From the NCBI RefSeq assembly GCF_900107415.1, contig NZ_FNPX01000013.1, forward strand, positions 41,516 to 105,515: a DNA stretch of 64,000 nt, written 5' to 3'. A model generated the notes under the pieces. The model made no database searches. It had not been told where the DNA came from and saw nothing but the letters and a program-made list of their open reading frames with translations. Below, piece after piece: positions 33,358-42,651 of this stretch. The first letter of the stretch is position 1; each line of letters opens with the position of its first letter. Source of the DNA: Jannaschia faecimaris. Lineage in GTDB: Bacteria; Pseudomonadota; Alphaproteobacteria; Rhodobacterales; Rhodobacteraceae. The position numbers were made by a program, and so were the translations under genes.

Positions 33358-34130
33358 CCCGTCGCGAAACCTTTGCCGATCCCGACATTTCCGAAAAAGA
33401 CTTCGTCTTGGCAACCGACCTTGACGGAACCTTCCTTGGCGGCTCCGAGCAGGAGCGCAGCGGACTGTATGACTGGATCGAGGCGAACCGCGCCCGCGTC
33501 GGCCTGATTTTCGTGACCGGCCGTGATCCGGGGTTCATCCATGACCTGACCAAGAACCGTGGCGTGCCGCGGCCCGACTACGTGATCGGCGACGTCGGCA
33601 CCACGATTGCGGAGATGAGCCACAACTACATCGTATCCCCGATCGAGGCACTGGAACACGAAATTGCGGAGGCCTGGGGGAATACCGGGCCGCGCGTGCA
33701 GGCGATGCTCACCGGAGCACCCGGCCTTACGCTGCAATCGACGCAGTTCCGGTATCGTCTCAGCTACGATATGGATCCGGCCCTCTTCGACCCCACAATC
33801 GTCGAGACCGTGGAAGGGCTGGGCCTCGACACGATTGTGTCCGACAACAAGTTCTTCGACGTCCTGCCCGCCGGGGTGAGCAAGGGGCCGTCGCTGCTGC
33901 GGCTGCTGGCCCACTTGAATGTTGAACGACACCGCGTTCTTGTGGCGGGCGACACGATGAACGATCTGTCGATGCTGCAACTCGGTTTGCCTGCCGTCGC
34001 CGTTGGAGGGTCCGAAGCATCCCTGACCGAAGCGGTCGCATCGCTCGATCACGTGTTTAGTGCCGAGGCGGTCGGTGCAGCAGGCATCGTCGACGCCATT
34101 CGCCACCACAAACTTTTCCCTGCCGCCTGA
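33354..34130 (+). CDS. HAD-family phosphatase, likely glucosylglycerol-phosphate phosphatase
   Basis: A 258-residue HAD phosphatase of the sucrose-phosphate-phosphatase/Cof type. Motif I is LATDLDGTFLGG, motif II VTGRD, a C2 cap follows, motif III Lys is in GVSKGPSLLRLL, and motif IV is VAGDTMNDLSML. It lies between gpsA (4-base overlap) and ggpS (12-base gap). Dephosphorylation of glucosylglycerol-3-phosphate to glucosylglycerol is the expected role. It is not obviously the cyanobacterial GgpP sequence type, so the specificity is inferred from context. Confidence 0.78.
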   Translation: MTRRETFADPDISEKDFVLATDLDGTFLGGSEQERSGLYDWIEANRARVGLIFVTGRDPGFIHDLTKNRGVPRPDYVIGDVGTTIAEMSHNYIVSPIEALEHEIAEAWGNTGPRVQAMLTGAPGLTLQSTQFRYRLSYDMDPALFDPTIVETVEGLGLDTIVSDNKFFDVLPAGVSKGPSLLRLLAHLNVERHRVLVAGDTMNDLSMLQLGLPAVAVGGSEASLTEAVASLDHVFSAEAVGAAGIVDAIRHHKLFPAA

Positions 34131-34142
34131 GAGGACACGCCA

Positions 34143-35633
34143 ATGCCTTCAGATCTCGTCATCGTCTATCACCGTCAGCCCTATGAGGAAGTCGAGGAAA
34201 ACGGAAAGATCGTCTTTCGCGAGAACAAGAGCCCGAATGGCATCGTGCCTACTTTGAAAAGCTTTTTCGGCAGCGTCGACCACGGGTCCTGGATCGCATG
34301 GAAGCTTGCCGACGATCCGGAGAACCCTGACTTCGAACAGCGGGTCGAAATAAACGATGCATATGGACAGTACTCTGTTTCGCGTCTGCCGCTTTCGGCG
34401 GACCAGGTTCGCGAATTCTATCACGTGACCTCCAAGGAGGCCTTCTGGCCGATCCTTCACGGCTTCAAGGAACGCTATAACTACGACCCGGTCGACTGGG
34501 CCAACTTCCAGGCCGTGAACCGGCGGTTCGCCGAAGCCGCAGCGGAAGAGGCGTCTGAAGACGCGCTTGTCTGGGTGCACGACTACAACCTGTGGCTGGT
34601 GCCCGGTTATCTCAGGGCGTTACGCCCGGACGTCCGCATCGCCTTCTTCCACCACACGCCCTTTCCGTCGGCAGACATGTTCAACCTGCTGCCGTGGCGC
34701 AAGGAAATCGCGCGCAGTCTGCTGGCCTGCGACGACGTCGGTTTCCACATCCCACGCTACGCCGCCAACTTCGTTTCGGTCGCCCGCAGCCTGTTCGACG
34801 TGGAAACGACCGAGCGGCAACCGGTTCCGGACAAATGGATCGCCGAGGGCACGGCCCTGACCGAACGTGTCCTGCCGAACGTCATCCGCTACAAGGGGCA
34901 CGACATCAATGTCAGCGTCACACCTGTCGGGGTTGACGTCGGCTACATCGACAAATGCGCACGGTCCGAAGAGGCAGAGGCAAATTGCGCGGCGATCCGA
35001 CAAGACCTCGGCGACACGAAGCTGATCCTCTCGGTCGGACGCACCGATTATACCAAGGGCGGAACGGAGCAGCTGAGCAGTTTCGAACGTCTTCTTGAAA
35101 ACAATCCCGAGCTGCGCGGAAATATTCGCCTCATGCACGTCTCTGTGTCAGCCAACCGCAACATGGCCGCCTACGAGGAAGTCCAGAACGAGATCGAGCA
35201 AACCGCAGGACGGGTCAATGGACGTTTCGGAACGCTTGACTGGCAGCCCGTGGCGCTGATTTCCCGCGCGATCCCGTTTACGAGCCTTGTCTCCTACTAC
35301 CGAGCGGCCGACGTGGTCTGGACGACGCCGCTGGCGGACGGAATGAACCTTGTAGCCAAGGAATACGTCGCATCGCGGATCGATGGTGACGGTGTCCTTG
35401 TTCTGTCCGAATTTGCAGGTGCCGCGGTCGAGTTGGGCGAGGCGGTTATCGCCAACCCATTCTCCCATCGTTCGATGGATCGCGCCATTCTGACGGCGCT
35501 CGACATGCCGGAAGAGGAGCGCCGCCGTCGGATGGCAAGCCTTCGCGATGCCGTTCGTGGCAACGACGTTCGCAACTGGACGCCGGGCAGCCTGAAGATC
35601 AAGCCCACTTCGACCGAAGTATCAGCAGCTTAG
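34143..35633 (+). CDS. ggpS: Glucosylglycerol-phosphate synthase (GT20)
   Basis: A 496-residue GT20 glycosyltransferase, the length of cyanobacterial GgpS (about 500). It has ALVWVHDYNLWLVPGYLRALRPDVRIAFFHHTPFPSADMFNLLPWRKEI, VTPVGVDVGYID, the donor-site SVGRTDYTKGG, and TTPLADGMNLVAKEYVA with SEFAGAAVELGEAV. GgpS transfers glucose from ADP-glucose to glycerol-3-phosphate. Trehalose-6-phosphate synthase is the closest alternative, but gpsA and the phosphatase in the same operon support GgpS. The product is a salt-stress compatible solute. Confidence 0.87.
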   Translation: MPSDLVIVYHRQPYEEVEENGKIVFRENKSPNGIVPTLKSFFGSVDHGSWIAWKLADDPENPDFEQRVEINDAYGQYSVSRLPLSADQVREFYHVTSKEAFWPILHGFKERYNYDPVDWANFQAVNRRFAEAAAEEASEDALVWVHDYNLWLVPGYLRALRPDVRIAFFHHTPFPSADMFNLLPWRKEIARSLLACDDVGFHIPRYAANFVSVARSLFDVETTERQPVPDKWIAEGTALTERVLPNVIRYKGHDINVSVTPVGVDVGYIDKCARSEEAEANCAAIRQDLGDTKLILSVGRTDYTKGGTEQLSSFERLLENNPELRGNIRLMHVSVSANRNMAAYEEVQNEIEQTAGRVNGRFGTLDWQPVALISRAIPFTSLVSYYRAADVVWTTPLADGMNLVAKEYVASRIDGDGVLVLSEFAGAAVELGEAVIANPFSHRSMDRAILTALDMPEEERRRRMASLRDAVRGNDVRNWTPGSLKIKPTSTEVSAA

Positions 35634-35723
35634 TCCCGCAAACCCGGCCATTCCGGTTGGGACGCCCCTTCCGAAATGCCCGCACCGAGCGGAGCGACCG
35701 AGAACGATGGGCGTAACCAGTCG

Positions 35724-36560
35724 TCAGGTTTTCTTTCGGTCGTCGACCACGTTCATGTCCGCCATGACCAAATTCCCAAGCTGCACCGCCGCGAAAGGTC
35801 CGCCGTGGCACATGTGACCGGGGTCCTTCGGGTCGAGCGGGTCAGTCTCTGCCAGAACCTGCGCCGCGAATTCTTCCGCGTTGTCCTTGGGGCGATAGCC
35901 AATGAAACTGGCTTTGGCGTTGTCGACCGGTACCCTGTCGTTGTCGGACACGCCATAAATGACCGAAAATCCCGTCACCGGGGTTTCTATGCACCGCGTT
36001 ACCAATTGAATAAGATCGTCATACGACAACCATGAGCCGAGCGCGCGTGCGTTATTCACTTGGGCGCAGGACAGAATGCGCATGTGAACGCTCTCCAATC
36101 CGCGCTTTTCCCAATACATCCGGCCCAGATCCTCGGCGAAACACTTGGCCAGGCCGTAGAACGTATCGGGACGGTGCGGCACATCGGTGCCGATGAATTC
36201 GTTCTTGGGATACATACCGACGGCGTGGATCGAACTTGCGTAAACGACGCGACGCGCTCCGTGGCGATGCGCCGCCTCCCAGATGTTATAGGCACCGATG
36301 AAATTCGGGCCCAGAAGTTGCTCGAACGGGCCCTCATCCACGAAGGCCCCGAAATGCACGATCATGTCCGCGCCTTCGCAGACCTTCATCATATCGTCGA
36401 GGCTAGCCAAGTCGCCCTTGATATAGGTCTCGCCCTGATAAAGCGTCCCGATATCGTCGGCGATGTCAGTCGAGACCAGCGTATCGCACATCTTGCTGAG
36501 CGGCTCTCTCAGATAAGATCCCAATCGCCCTGCGGCACCCGTCAAAACCAGCTTCTTCAT
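35724..36560 (-). CDS. udh: NAD-dependent uronate dehydrogenase-like epimerase-family protein
   Basis: A 278-residue extended-SDR protein. N-terminal VLTGAAGRLGSYLREPL binds NAD, DMIVHFGAFVDEGPFEQLLGPNFIGAYNIWEAAHRHGARRVVYASSIHAVG holds the active-site Ser, and the catalytic pair is in YGLAK. These parts, and the length, match bacterial uronate dehydrogenase, which oxidises D-glucuronate or D-galacturonate to the aldarolactone. The uronate gene group nearby supports this. A related sugar epimerase or dehydratase remains possible. Confidence 0.75.
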   Translation of the reverse strand: MKKLVLTGAAGRLGSYLREPLSKMCDTLVSTDIADDIGTLYQGETYIKGDLASLDDMMKVCEGADMIVHFGAFVDEGPFEQLLGPNFIGAYNIWEAAHRHGARRVVYASSIHAVGMYPKNEFIGTDVPHRPDTFYGLAKCFAEDLGRMYWEKRGLESVHMRILSCAQVNNARALGSWLSYDDLIQLVTRCIETPVTGFSVIYGVSDNDRVPVDNAKASFIGYRPKDNAEEFAAQVLAETDPLDPKDPGHMCHGGPFAAVQLGNLVMADMNVVDDRKKT

Positions 36561-36684
36561 CTATCTTTCCTCGACTGTTGGCGCAGACCACCCGGCGTAT
36601 TCCAAGGGCCTTGGTCCGGGGTTAGCCGGTCAGGCGACGCAAGGCCAGCGGGCCGTCGCGCTGATATAGGCGCAGGCCACAGAC

Positions 36685-37257
36685 CTAGAACAATTCTGGA
36701 TCGCCGTGCAGTCGCGATTTCGGCGGCGCGGAGGTCGAAACGGCATCACCTGGATACGCAATTGTCAGAATCCCGCTGGCCGGGGCGTAAGTAATCCGGC
36801 GTGCACGTGTCCCGCCAAGATCGGATGCCGCCAACTGTATCCCCTCGGCAGTTAGAAACGCGAGGCAGACCCTAGCAATATCTCCCCCGACATCGCGCCC
36901 GCGCCCCAGAGTTCGAGCACCACCAACGACCCGCGCCTTGATCACGGACATCTTCACGCCCTCATGCATCAGCGCATTCACAAGCTTCTCGATTTCCGCG
37001 ACGACCGCGCCCCCACCGGCAGGACCGGGATCGACACATTGGAAGATATGCGTCAGGCCGCCGACGCGCCCGGACACGTCTTGCAAGATGACGCCGACGC
37101 AAGAGCCCAGCGTTGCCGTCATCGTCATGTCGGGACTCCGGCTGACCGCGTAATCACCCTGCCCCACTTCCAACCATTGGGCGACGGGCTCGCGAAGCCG
37201 CGTAACCACTGTTCCAGCACCCGACGAGAGGCTTCGCAATTTCGGCGCGTCCGGCAT
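36685..37257 (-). CDS. cheD: CheD-like chemoreceptor glutamine deamidase
   Basis: A 190-residue CheD. The catalytic Cys53 is in TATLGSCVGVI and His70 in GGLTHIFQC, followed by NALMHEGVKMSVIKARVVGGARTL, the usual helix and strand of the fold. CheD deamidates glutamines in chemoreceptors and interacts with CheC-type phosphatases. The start at 37257 has a GAGGT site; an in-frame extension to 37332 is less likely. No other chemotaxis gene is in the window, so this is an orphan copy. Confidence 0.82.
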   Translation of the reverse strand: MPDAPKLRSLSSGAGTVVTRLREPVAQWLEVGQGDYAVSRSPDMTMTATLGSCVGVILQDVSGRVGGLTHIFQCVDPGPAGGGAVVAEIEKLVNALMHEGVKMSVIKARVVGGARTLGRGRDVGGDIARVCLAFLTAEGIQLAASDLGGTRARRITYAPASGILTIAYPGDAVSTSAPPKSRLHGDPELF

Positions 37258-37389
37258 TGATGATCTACCTCGGGGATCATGGTCCAAGAGCCGAATAGAC
37301 GGTAATTTCTTAAAGTCGCGTTTACGCGTCACCGCATTGTGATTTTTCCGAAAAGCCCGTCCCGTCTATCCATGCGAAAAGGACCAGAG

Positions 37390-37860
37390 ATGACATATCA
37401 ATCGCGCCTGCCCAGACAGCTGTCCCGCCGTCAGATATTGCTGATCGGGGGGGGCACGGCAGTGGCGATTGCGGCGACAAGCTACGCGCTATTGCAACGC
37501 GACCGGTTCGAAGGGGCGGAGATGTCTCCGCCCGAAGTGCTGGAATCTGTCCGCGCTGGTCAACTCATGCTGATCGACATCCGCCGTCCCGACGAATGGA
37601 ACGGGACTGGCATCGCCGAGGGGGCAATAATGCTCGACATGCGGCGGGACGATTTCGTCGCCGCATTGACCGATCTTGCGGGTGACGACCTGACGCAACC
37701 CATTGCCCTGATCTGCGCGCGGGGCGTCCGATCGGACCGAATCAGCGCTCGCCTGCTTGAGGCGGGGTTCACGAACATCATCGACGTACCGGAAGGCATG
37801 CTCGGGTCTTCGGCCGGACCTGGCTGGTTGGAACGTGAACTGCCGGTGGTGCGACCCTGA
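37390..37860 (+). CDS. Membrane-anchored rhodanese-like protein
   Basis: A 156-residue protein with a twin-arginine-containing signal anchor (SRRQILLIGGGTAVAIAATSYALL, about residues 12-35). The periplasmic rhodanese domain has LIDIRRPDEWNGTGI and the active-site loop LICARGVRS with Cys109. Rhodaneses transfer sulfane sulfur; a single periplasmic domain may act as sulfur carrier. The start at 37390 was chosen for its AAAGGACCAGAG site and because the signal begins there. It is divergent from cheD and convergent with opgH. Confidence 0.8.
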   Translation: MTYQSRLPRQLSRRQILLIGGGTAVAIAATSYALLQRDRFEGAEMSPPEVLESVRAGQLMLIDIRRPDEWNGTGIAEGAIMLDMRRDDFVAALTDLAGDDLTQPIALICARGVRSDRISARLLEAGFTNIIDVPEGMLGSSAGPGWLERELPVVRP

Positions 37861-37929
37861 CCATCGGTGGGGCCGCGCAGTCGCGTCGTAATCGACATGC
37901 CTGCCCCACCCACTACATGAAATGGTTGA

Positions 37930-39780
37930 TTACTCCGCCGGGGTGACGCCGATGCTGGCCTTCAACTCGGCGCGCCATAGATCCGCGCGCTTGGCCACCA
38001 GCGGCGCGCGCATTTCCTGGGGTGTCGCCATCGCGCCCAGGACGTTCACACCCGACAGCCGCGAAAACGGAACCGCCAAGATCAAACTGCCCATGATCGG
38101 GAACAGCCAAAGCGACACATAGCCCGTCACCATTCCAACCAGCAAAAGCGTACCTAGTGCCGTCTCGAACGCGTGAAACCGCAGGAGCGTTCCCCAAGAC
38201 CGCTCCGCGCCATCACGCGACTGTGGTGCCCAATCAATGCTGCGTCCGGTCAATGCCGACACGACGGCCATCGTCTGCTGTACCATCAGGATCGGCGCAT
38301 ATGCGATCGAAACCATGATTTCGAGCATGAGAGAGCCCAGGAACCGCACCGTTCCGCCCATGCGTGACACCGGTGTCCCCGACGCGATCAGGGCCGAGGC
38401 GCCGACCAGTTTCGGTGCCAGCAACAGCGCATACATCGTCACCATCAGCCAGACATGGTTGACCGGCGACATCTCGGGCCAATTCGGGATCGTAGGGTTC
38501 TCGGGCGTGAAATAGTTGATGATCGAGCGATCCTCGGATACTCCGATAACCGCCCAGAGTGCGAGCAAGAGGAACCAGAGCGGCGACAAAAGGTAGCCCA
38601 TCGCGCCGTGGAACATGTGAAACCGCGACAGGGAATGAAGTCCGCGCGTCCCCAGAAGGCCAAGATGCTGAAGGTTGCCACGGCACCAGCGACGGTCGCG
38701 CAGGACGTGATCGATCAGCGTTGGCGGCGTCTCCTCGTAGCTGCCACGCAGGCGGGGCAGGAACCGGACCGACCACCCGGCCCGACGCAAAAGGCCCGCC
38801 TCCATGAAATCATGGCTTAGAACGAGGTTGTCCTTCCCGCGCAGTCCGCGAACGTGCGGCAGGCCCGCCGACGCGGCAAACGCCCGCAGACGTATGATCG
38901 CATTATGGCCCCAATAATTGCCCTCCCGCCCGGTCCAACGGGCCAGCCCTTCGGCGAGTGCCACGCCATAGACGGCATTTGCGAACTGTTGGCTTCGGGC
39001 GAACAGACTGCGGGCACCGATCAACTGCGGAAAGGATTGGATGAGGCCCGCGCCGGGGTCCCGCCCCATGGTATCGGCAAGCGCGCGGATGGCGCGCGCC
39101 GACATCAGGCTGTCGGCATCCAGCACCAGCATTGCATCATGTGCCCCGCCCCACTGCGCGACCCATTGAGCGAGGTTCCCGACCTTCTTGTCCGTATTCT
39201 GCGCACGGCGGCGATACCAGATCCGGACGTCGGGCAGCCTCGTGCGCAAGGCGTCGTAGGCCGCTTCCTCCTGTGCGGCACGATCAAGGTTGCGCGTGTC
39301 CGACAGGATATAAAGCGACCAGCGATGCGCGCCGGGTGCAGCCTGCAAACGCTCCAGCATAGCGGCGGCATTGCCGAACACATCCCAAGGGGCTTCCTCA
39401 TGCACCGGGATCAAAAGCGCAACGTTCAACGGCGTCATGGGCGCGGTCTCATCCAGGTTTCGGCGGAACAAGGCACCCGATCCCGCCAGCACGGTCACGA
39501 AGGTCAGCGCGATCCAGAAGAACCCCGCCCCGATCAGCACCGCCAGCACCCCTTCGGTCCAGCTGGTACCGTCGGTGGCGAACCACGACAGAAACCCCCA
39601 GAGCAACGCAGCCGTGCCCGCAGCGGCGGGCAGGAAAGTTCCCAATCGCCAGATGATGGCACCCGTATCGCGCTTGATCGCCGGTGCCGCATGGTCATGG
39701 AACCGCCGCGACAGGTCCTGACGGGGGTGCGCGATCGGGGCCGGGGGCGGCATCGAGCGGCTTGGAACATCATGGGTCAT
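37930..39780 (-). CDS. opgH: Osmoregulated periplasmic glucan glucosyltransferase
   Basis: A 616-residue GT2 membrane glucosyltransferase (MdoH/OpgH). Two N-terminal helices precede the catalytic domain with LNVALLIPVHEEAPWDVFGNAAAML, MLVLDADSLMSARAI (DxD), LVLSHDFMEAGLLRRAGW and the RRWCRGNLQHL processivity motif, and several C-terminal helices follow. It polymerises the beta-1,2-glucan backbone across the inner membrane. The start ATG at 39780 overlaps the opgG stop by 4 bases. It is shorter than E. coli OpgH (about 850), as usual for alphaproteobacteria. Confidence 0.93.
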   Translation of the reverse strand: MTHDVPSRSMPPPAPIAHPRQDLSRRFHDHAAPAIKRDTGAIIWRLGTFLPAAAGTAALLWGFLSWFATDGTSWTEGVLAVLIGAGFFWIALTFVTVLAGSGALFRRNLDETAPMTPLNVALLIPVHEEAPWDVFGNAAAMLERLQAAPGAHRWSLYILSDTRNLDRAAQEEAAYDALRTRLPDVRIWYRRRAQNTDKKVGNLAQWVAQWGGAHDAMLVLDADSLMSARAIRALADTMGRDPGAGLIQSFPQLIGARSLFARSQQFANAVYGVALAEGLARWTGREGNYWGHNAIIRLRAFAASAGLPHVRGLRGKDNLVLSHDFMEAGLLRRAGWSVRFLPRLRGSYEETPPTLIDHVLRDRRWCRGNLQHLGLLGTRGLHSLSRFHMFHGAMGYLLSPLWFLLLALWAVIGVSEDRSIINYFTPENPTIPNWPEMSPVNHVWLMVTMYALLLAPKLVGASALIASGTPVSRMGGTVRFLGSLMLEIMVSIAYAPILMVQQTMAVVSALTGRSIDWAPQSRDGAERSWGTLLRFHAFETALGTLLLVGMVTGYVSLWLFPIMGSLILAVPFSRLSGVNVLGAMATPQEMRAPLVAKRADLWRAELKASIGVTPAE

Positions 39781-41324
39781 GCGCGAGTCCACCGATAGAG
39801 CCAGACTTCAGACACGGCCTCGCCCGCCACGAAAAGCTGCGCGCGCAGCTCGACTGCGGCGTTCTCGGCCGGGTCGAACTGAAACGCCAGTCGCACGCCA
39901 CCGGTTTCGGGGTTCCGCTGCAAAACGCCGTCTGTCGTCGGTGCCCGCGAGCCGATGTGGATCGTCACCCCGTGAAGCCCACCCTGTGTTTCCGACAGGT
40001 TGCCAAGCGCGGGATGATCATCGAAATCGATCGCCACCAGCCACGCATCGCGCTTGAAGTTCAGGCCCATGTGCGTGTTGAGCACGCGGGCAACACTGCG
40101 GCGCGGTGGCGCGGCGGTATTCGCCTCGTCCGACCAAGTCATGCGATAGGCGAAGCGATGCTCCTGCCCTGCGGGCAGCGGGTCGCGGGGGCGCCAATAG
40201 GCGACGATGTTGTCATAGATTTCCTGGTCCGACGGGATTTCGACCAGACGCACGACGCCCTGCCCCCAATCACCGTCCGGTTCGATCCAGAGGCTGGGTC
40301 TTTCGTGGTAATGCGCCTCCAGATCCGCGAAATCCGACAGTTTACGCGCCCGCTGCATCAGGCCGAAACCGCGCGGATTGTCATCGACAAAACTGCTGAT
40401 CTGAAGGGCCACAGGGTTCGCCAGCGGCCGCCACAACATCTCGCCGGCACCGTTCCAGATCAGCAGGCCATCACTGTCATGAATCGCTGGGCGGAAATCG
40501 GGAAACCGGGGTCGGTTCGTCTGATCGTAAAGAAACATCGACGTCAGCGGCGCGATGCCCACGTGATCAAGGTCGACACGCGGGTAGAGCGTGCAATCGA
40601 CCTGCATTTCACAGGCCAGACCTGGCGTCAGGCGAAAACGGAATGCCCCCGTAGCCGACGGGCTGTCCATCAGGGCATGCACAACAATGTCGGGGGAGCC
40701 GGGCGAAGGTTCCTGGACCCAGAACTGGATGAAGTCGGGAAACTCCTCCCCTTGAGCGTCACCCGTCCGCAGGGCCAGTCCACGGGCGGACAGACCATAG
40801 GACTGCCCCGACCCGATCGCGCGGAAGTAGCTGGCCCCTTGGAACACCGCGAACTCGCGATGGTTCGCCTCGCCCGGAAATTGGTGGCGCAGACGCAAAC
40901 CGGAATAGCCCATCGTCTCGTCCACCGGCAGATCGGGGGCATCGTCGGTCTTGTCGAAGAGGTCGAAATCGAAGGCCAGGCGGTTGGCCTGACCAGCGCG
41001 CACGACGTCCACTTCGACCGCCCGCGGGAAGTAGAGGCCGGGGTGGAACAGATCCATCTCGAACGGCAGATCCGTGTCAGCCCAGATGGCGTTCCGGGTG
41101 TCGAACCAGATCTTGCGGTATTCGTCATAGGTCAGATCGCGCCATTCGGCGGGCACTTCAGCGCGCGGCGCATAGTCGGATTGCGCCAACGTCCGGGCCA
41201 TCTGGCGCACGGTGTCGGGGCCAAAGGCCGTGGTCTCGATGAAGCGCGGCATGGCTGCTCGGAGCATGTCCGGCTGCATCAGGGCAAGGCTCGAAACCCC
41301 GGTCAGGAACGTCCGACGCATCAT
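39777..41324 (-). CDS. opgG: Glucan biosynthesis protein G/D, periplasmic
   Basis: A 515-residue OpgG/MdoG. An export signal MMRRTFLTGVSSLALMQPDMLRAA with a twin arginine is followed by the conserved YDEYRKIWFDTRNAIWAD, LPFEMDLFHPGLYFPRAVEVDVV, LRLRHQFPGEANHREFAVFQGASYFRAIG, LYPRVDLDHVGIAPLTSMFLYDQTNRPRF, and FVDDNPRGFGLMQRARKLSDFADLEAHYHERPSLWIEP. It remodels glucan in the periplasm. The start at 41324 has a GGAGGG site; the open frame continues far upstream only as a shadow of opgC. Confidence 0.93.
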   Translation of the reverse strand: MMRRTFLTGVSSLALMQPDMLRAAMPRFIETTAFGPDTVRQMARTLAQSDYAPRAEVPAEWRDLTYDEYRKIWFDTRNAIWADTDLPFEMDLFHPGLYFPRAVEVDVVRAGQANRLAFDFDLFDKTDDAPDLPVDETMGYSGLRLRHQFPGEANHREFAVFQGASYFRAIGSGQSYGLSARGLALRTGDAQGEEFPDFIQFWVQEPSPGSPDIVVHALMDSPSATGAFRFRLTPGLACEMQVDCTLYPRVDLDHVGIAPLTSMFLYDQTNRPRFPDFRPAIHDSDGLLIWNGAGEMLWRPLANPVALQISSFVDDNPRGFGLMQRARKLSDFADLEAHYHERPSLWIEPDGDWGQGVVRLVEIPSDQEIYDNIVAYWRPRDPLPAGQEHRFAYRMTWSDEANTAAPPRRSVARVLNTHMGLNFKRDAWLVAIDFDDHPALGNLSETQGGLHGVTIHIGSRAPTTDGVLQRNPETGGVRLAFQFDPAENAAVELRAQLFVAGEAVSEVWLYRWTRA

Positions 41325-42619
41325 CGCTTGACCCTCCAGGGTTGAGATTTGAACCAGCCGACTGAATAGGCGCAGCCAACGCAAAGGCCGAAGCCGGTCA
41401 GGTTGATCAGCGCCCAAGTGAAGCCATTGCGCCCAATCGCATCCAAAAGATAGCCGTTCACCCGCGCAAGTCCCATGGAAAATACAAAAACGGCAAGGCT
41501 TTGCTGACCGACCTTCATTATGATCGTTACGAATTCGTCCCAAATTCGGGCGGCAAGCCCCTGTCCCCGAGCAATCAGGTGTTTGCCATGGGTGCCCGCC
41601 GCGACCCAGAACAGGTAGGCGATGGCCAGATGGTTCAGGTACCGCAGGATGCCAAAGTCGGATTTGTTGAACCATCCGCTGAAAGCCTGCCGGAAGTCGA
41701 ACACCGGGTTGCAGCGACCGAAACCCGTCTCGGTACAGCCGGTCAGGACGGTATAGCCCTCGCGTACCATGTCGGTCTGGAACAGGCGGAAGCCCACGTT
41801 CGACACCGTCATGCAGGCCAACGCGAACACGGCGCAGACGACGATCAGCCAGGTTTTCACCGGTGGCGCAGGAATCCAGCCACGCATTAGCGCAAAGCCC
41901 GTGAAGAAGATCAGCTGCCAGCCGAAAGGGTTGAAGAACCACTGCCTGTCCGACCACGGCTCCGCCGGAAAGTTCAGGTGCCAAGCTTCAAGGCCAAGCG
42001 GTTCCAGAATGACGCGCTGCGCCAAAAGCCAGATGGCGACCGACAGGGCGGCAAGCGCCGGGAACGACGCCCGGCCCACAGCCATGAAAAGCGGCATAAA
42101 CGCCAGTACGACCATATACATAGGCAGAATGTCGAAATAATTGGGCACGTAGGTCAGCGTCAGCAGGCCGATCATTTGCGGCCCAGGATCAGCAAAGAAC
42201 TTCCACAGGTTCAGGCTACCGATGTATTCGCGGTCCGGATGCCAGCCGGTCGCGTCGATCGTTGCCAAGAGCGTGGCGATGGCGACGAACATCGCGATAT
42301 GCGCCCAATATACCTGCCAGATGCGATAGATGACCCGCGAAGTACCCATCGCCCAGCCCGCCCGGTCAAAGGACCGTCCGAACGCGATGGCCGAAGCCAT
42401 GCCCGAACAGAAGACGAATATCTCGGTCGCATCCGAAAAGGACCAACGCGCCGGAAAAATCCAGAGTGTCCATGCATTACCGGGCGTATGCGCGACTAGA
42501 ATAACCAACATAGCCAGCCCACGAAAAAAGTCGAGGCGGGGGTCGCGGACCGCTTGGCCGGCGGTGGCCATGGTAACATTCACGGCAGAAAGTGGGTTCA
42601 TGGCGGTGGAGGAGTTCAT
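41321..42619 (-). CDS. opgC: OpgC-type membrane acyltransferase
   Basis: A 432-residue protein with about ten membrane helices. It starts RDPRLDFFRGLAMLVILVAHTPGNAW (conserved Arg/His of the OpgC/acyltransferase-3 group), then FSDATEIFVFCSGMASAIAFGRSF and GWQLIFFTGFALMRGWIP. OpgC succinylates or otherwise acylates periplasmic glucans. Its 3' end overlaps opgG by 4 bases, completing an opgC-opgG-opgH operon. None of three candidate starts has a clear ribosome site; the first ATG is used. Confidence 0.87.
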   Translation of the reverse strand: MNSSTAMNPLSAVNVTMATAGQAVRDPRLDFFRGLAMLVILVAHTPGNAWTLWIFPARWSFSDATEIFVFCSGMASAIAFGRSFDRAGWAMGTSRVIYRIWQVYWAHIAMFVAIATLLATIDATGWHPDREYIGSLNLWKFFADPGPQMIGLLTLTYVPNYFDILPMYMVVLAFMPLFMAVGRASFPALAALSVAIWLLAQRVILEPLGLEAWHLNFPAEPWSDRQWFFNPFGWQLIFFTGFALMRGWIPAPPVKTWLIVVCAVFALACMTVSNVGFRLFQTDMVREGYTVLTGCTETGFGRCNPVFDFRQAFSGWFNKSDFGILRYLNHLAIAYLFWVAAGTHGKHLIARGQGLAARIWDEFVTIIMKVGQQSLAVFVFSMGLARVNGYLLDAIGRNGFTWALINLTGFGLCVGCAYSVGWFKSQPWRVKR

Positions 42620-42651
42620 TGAGGAGATTCTCTTTTATTTGAACCCGCTAC

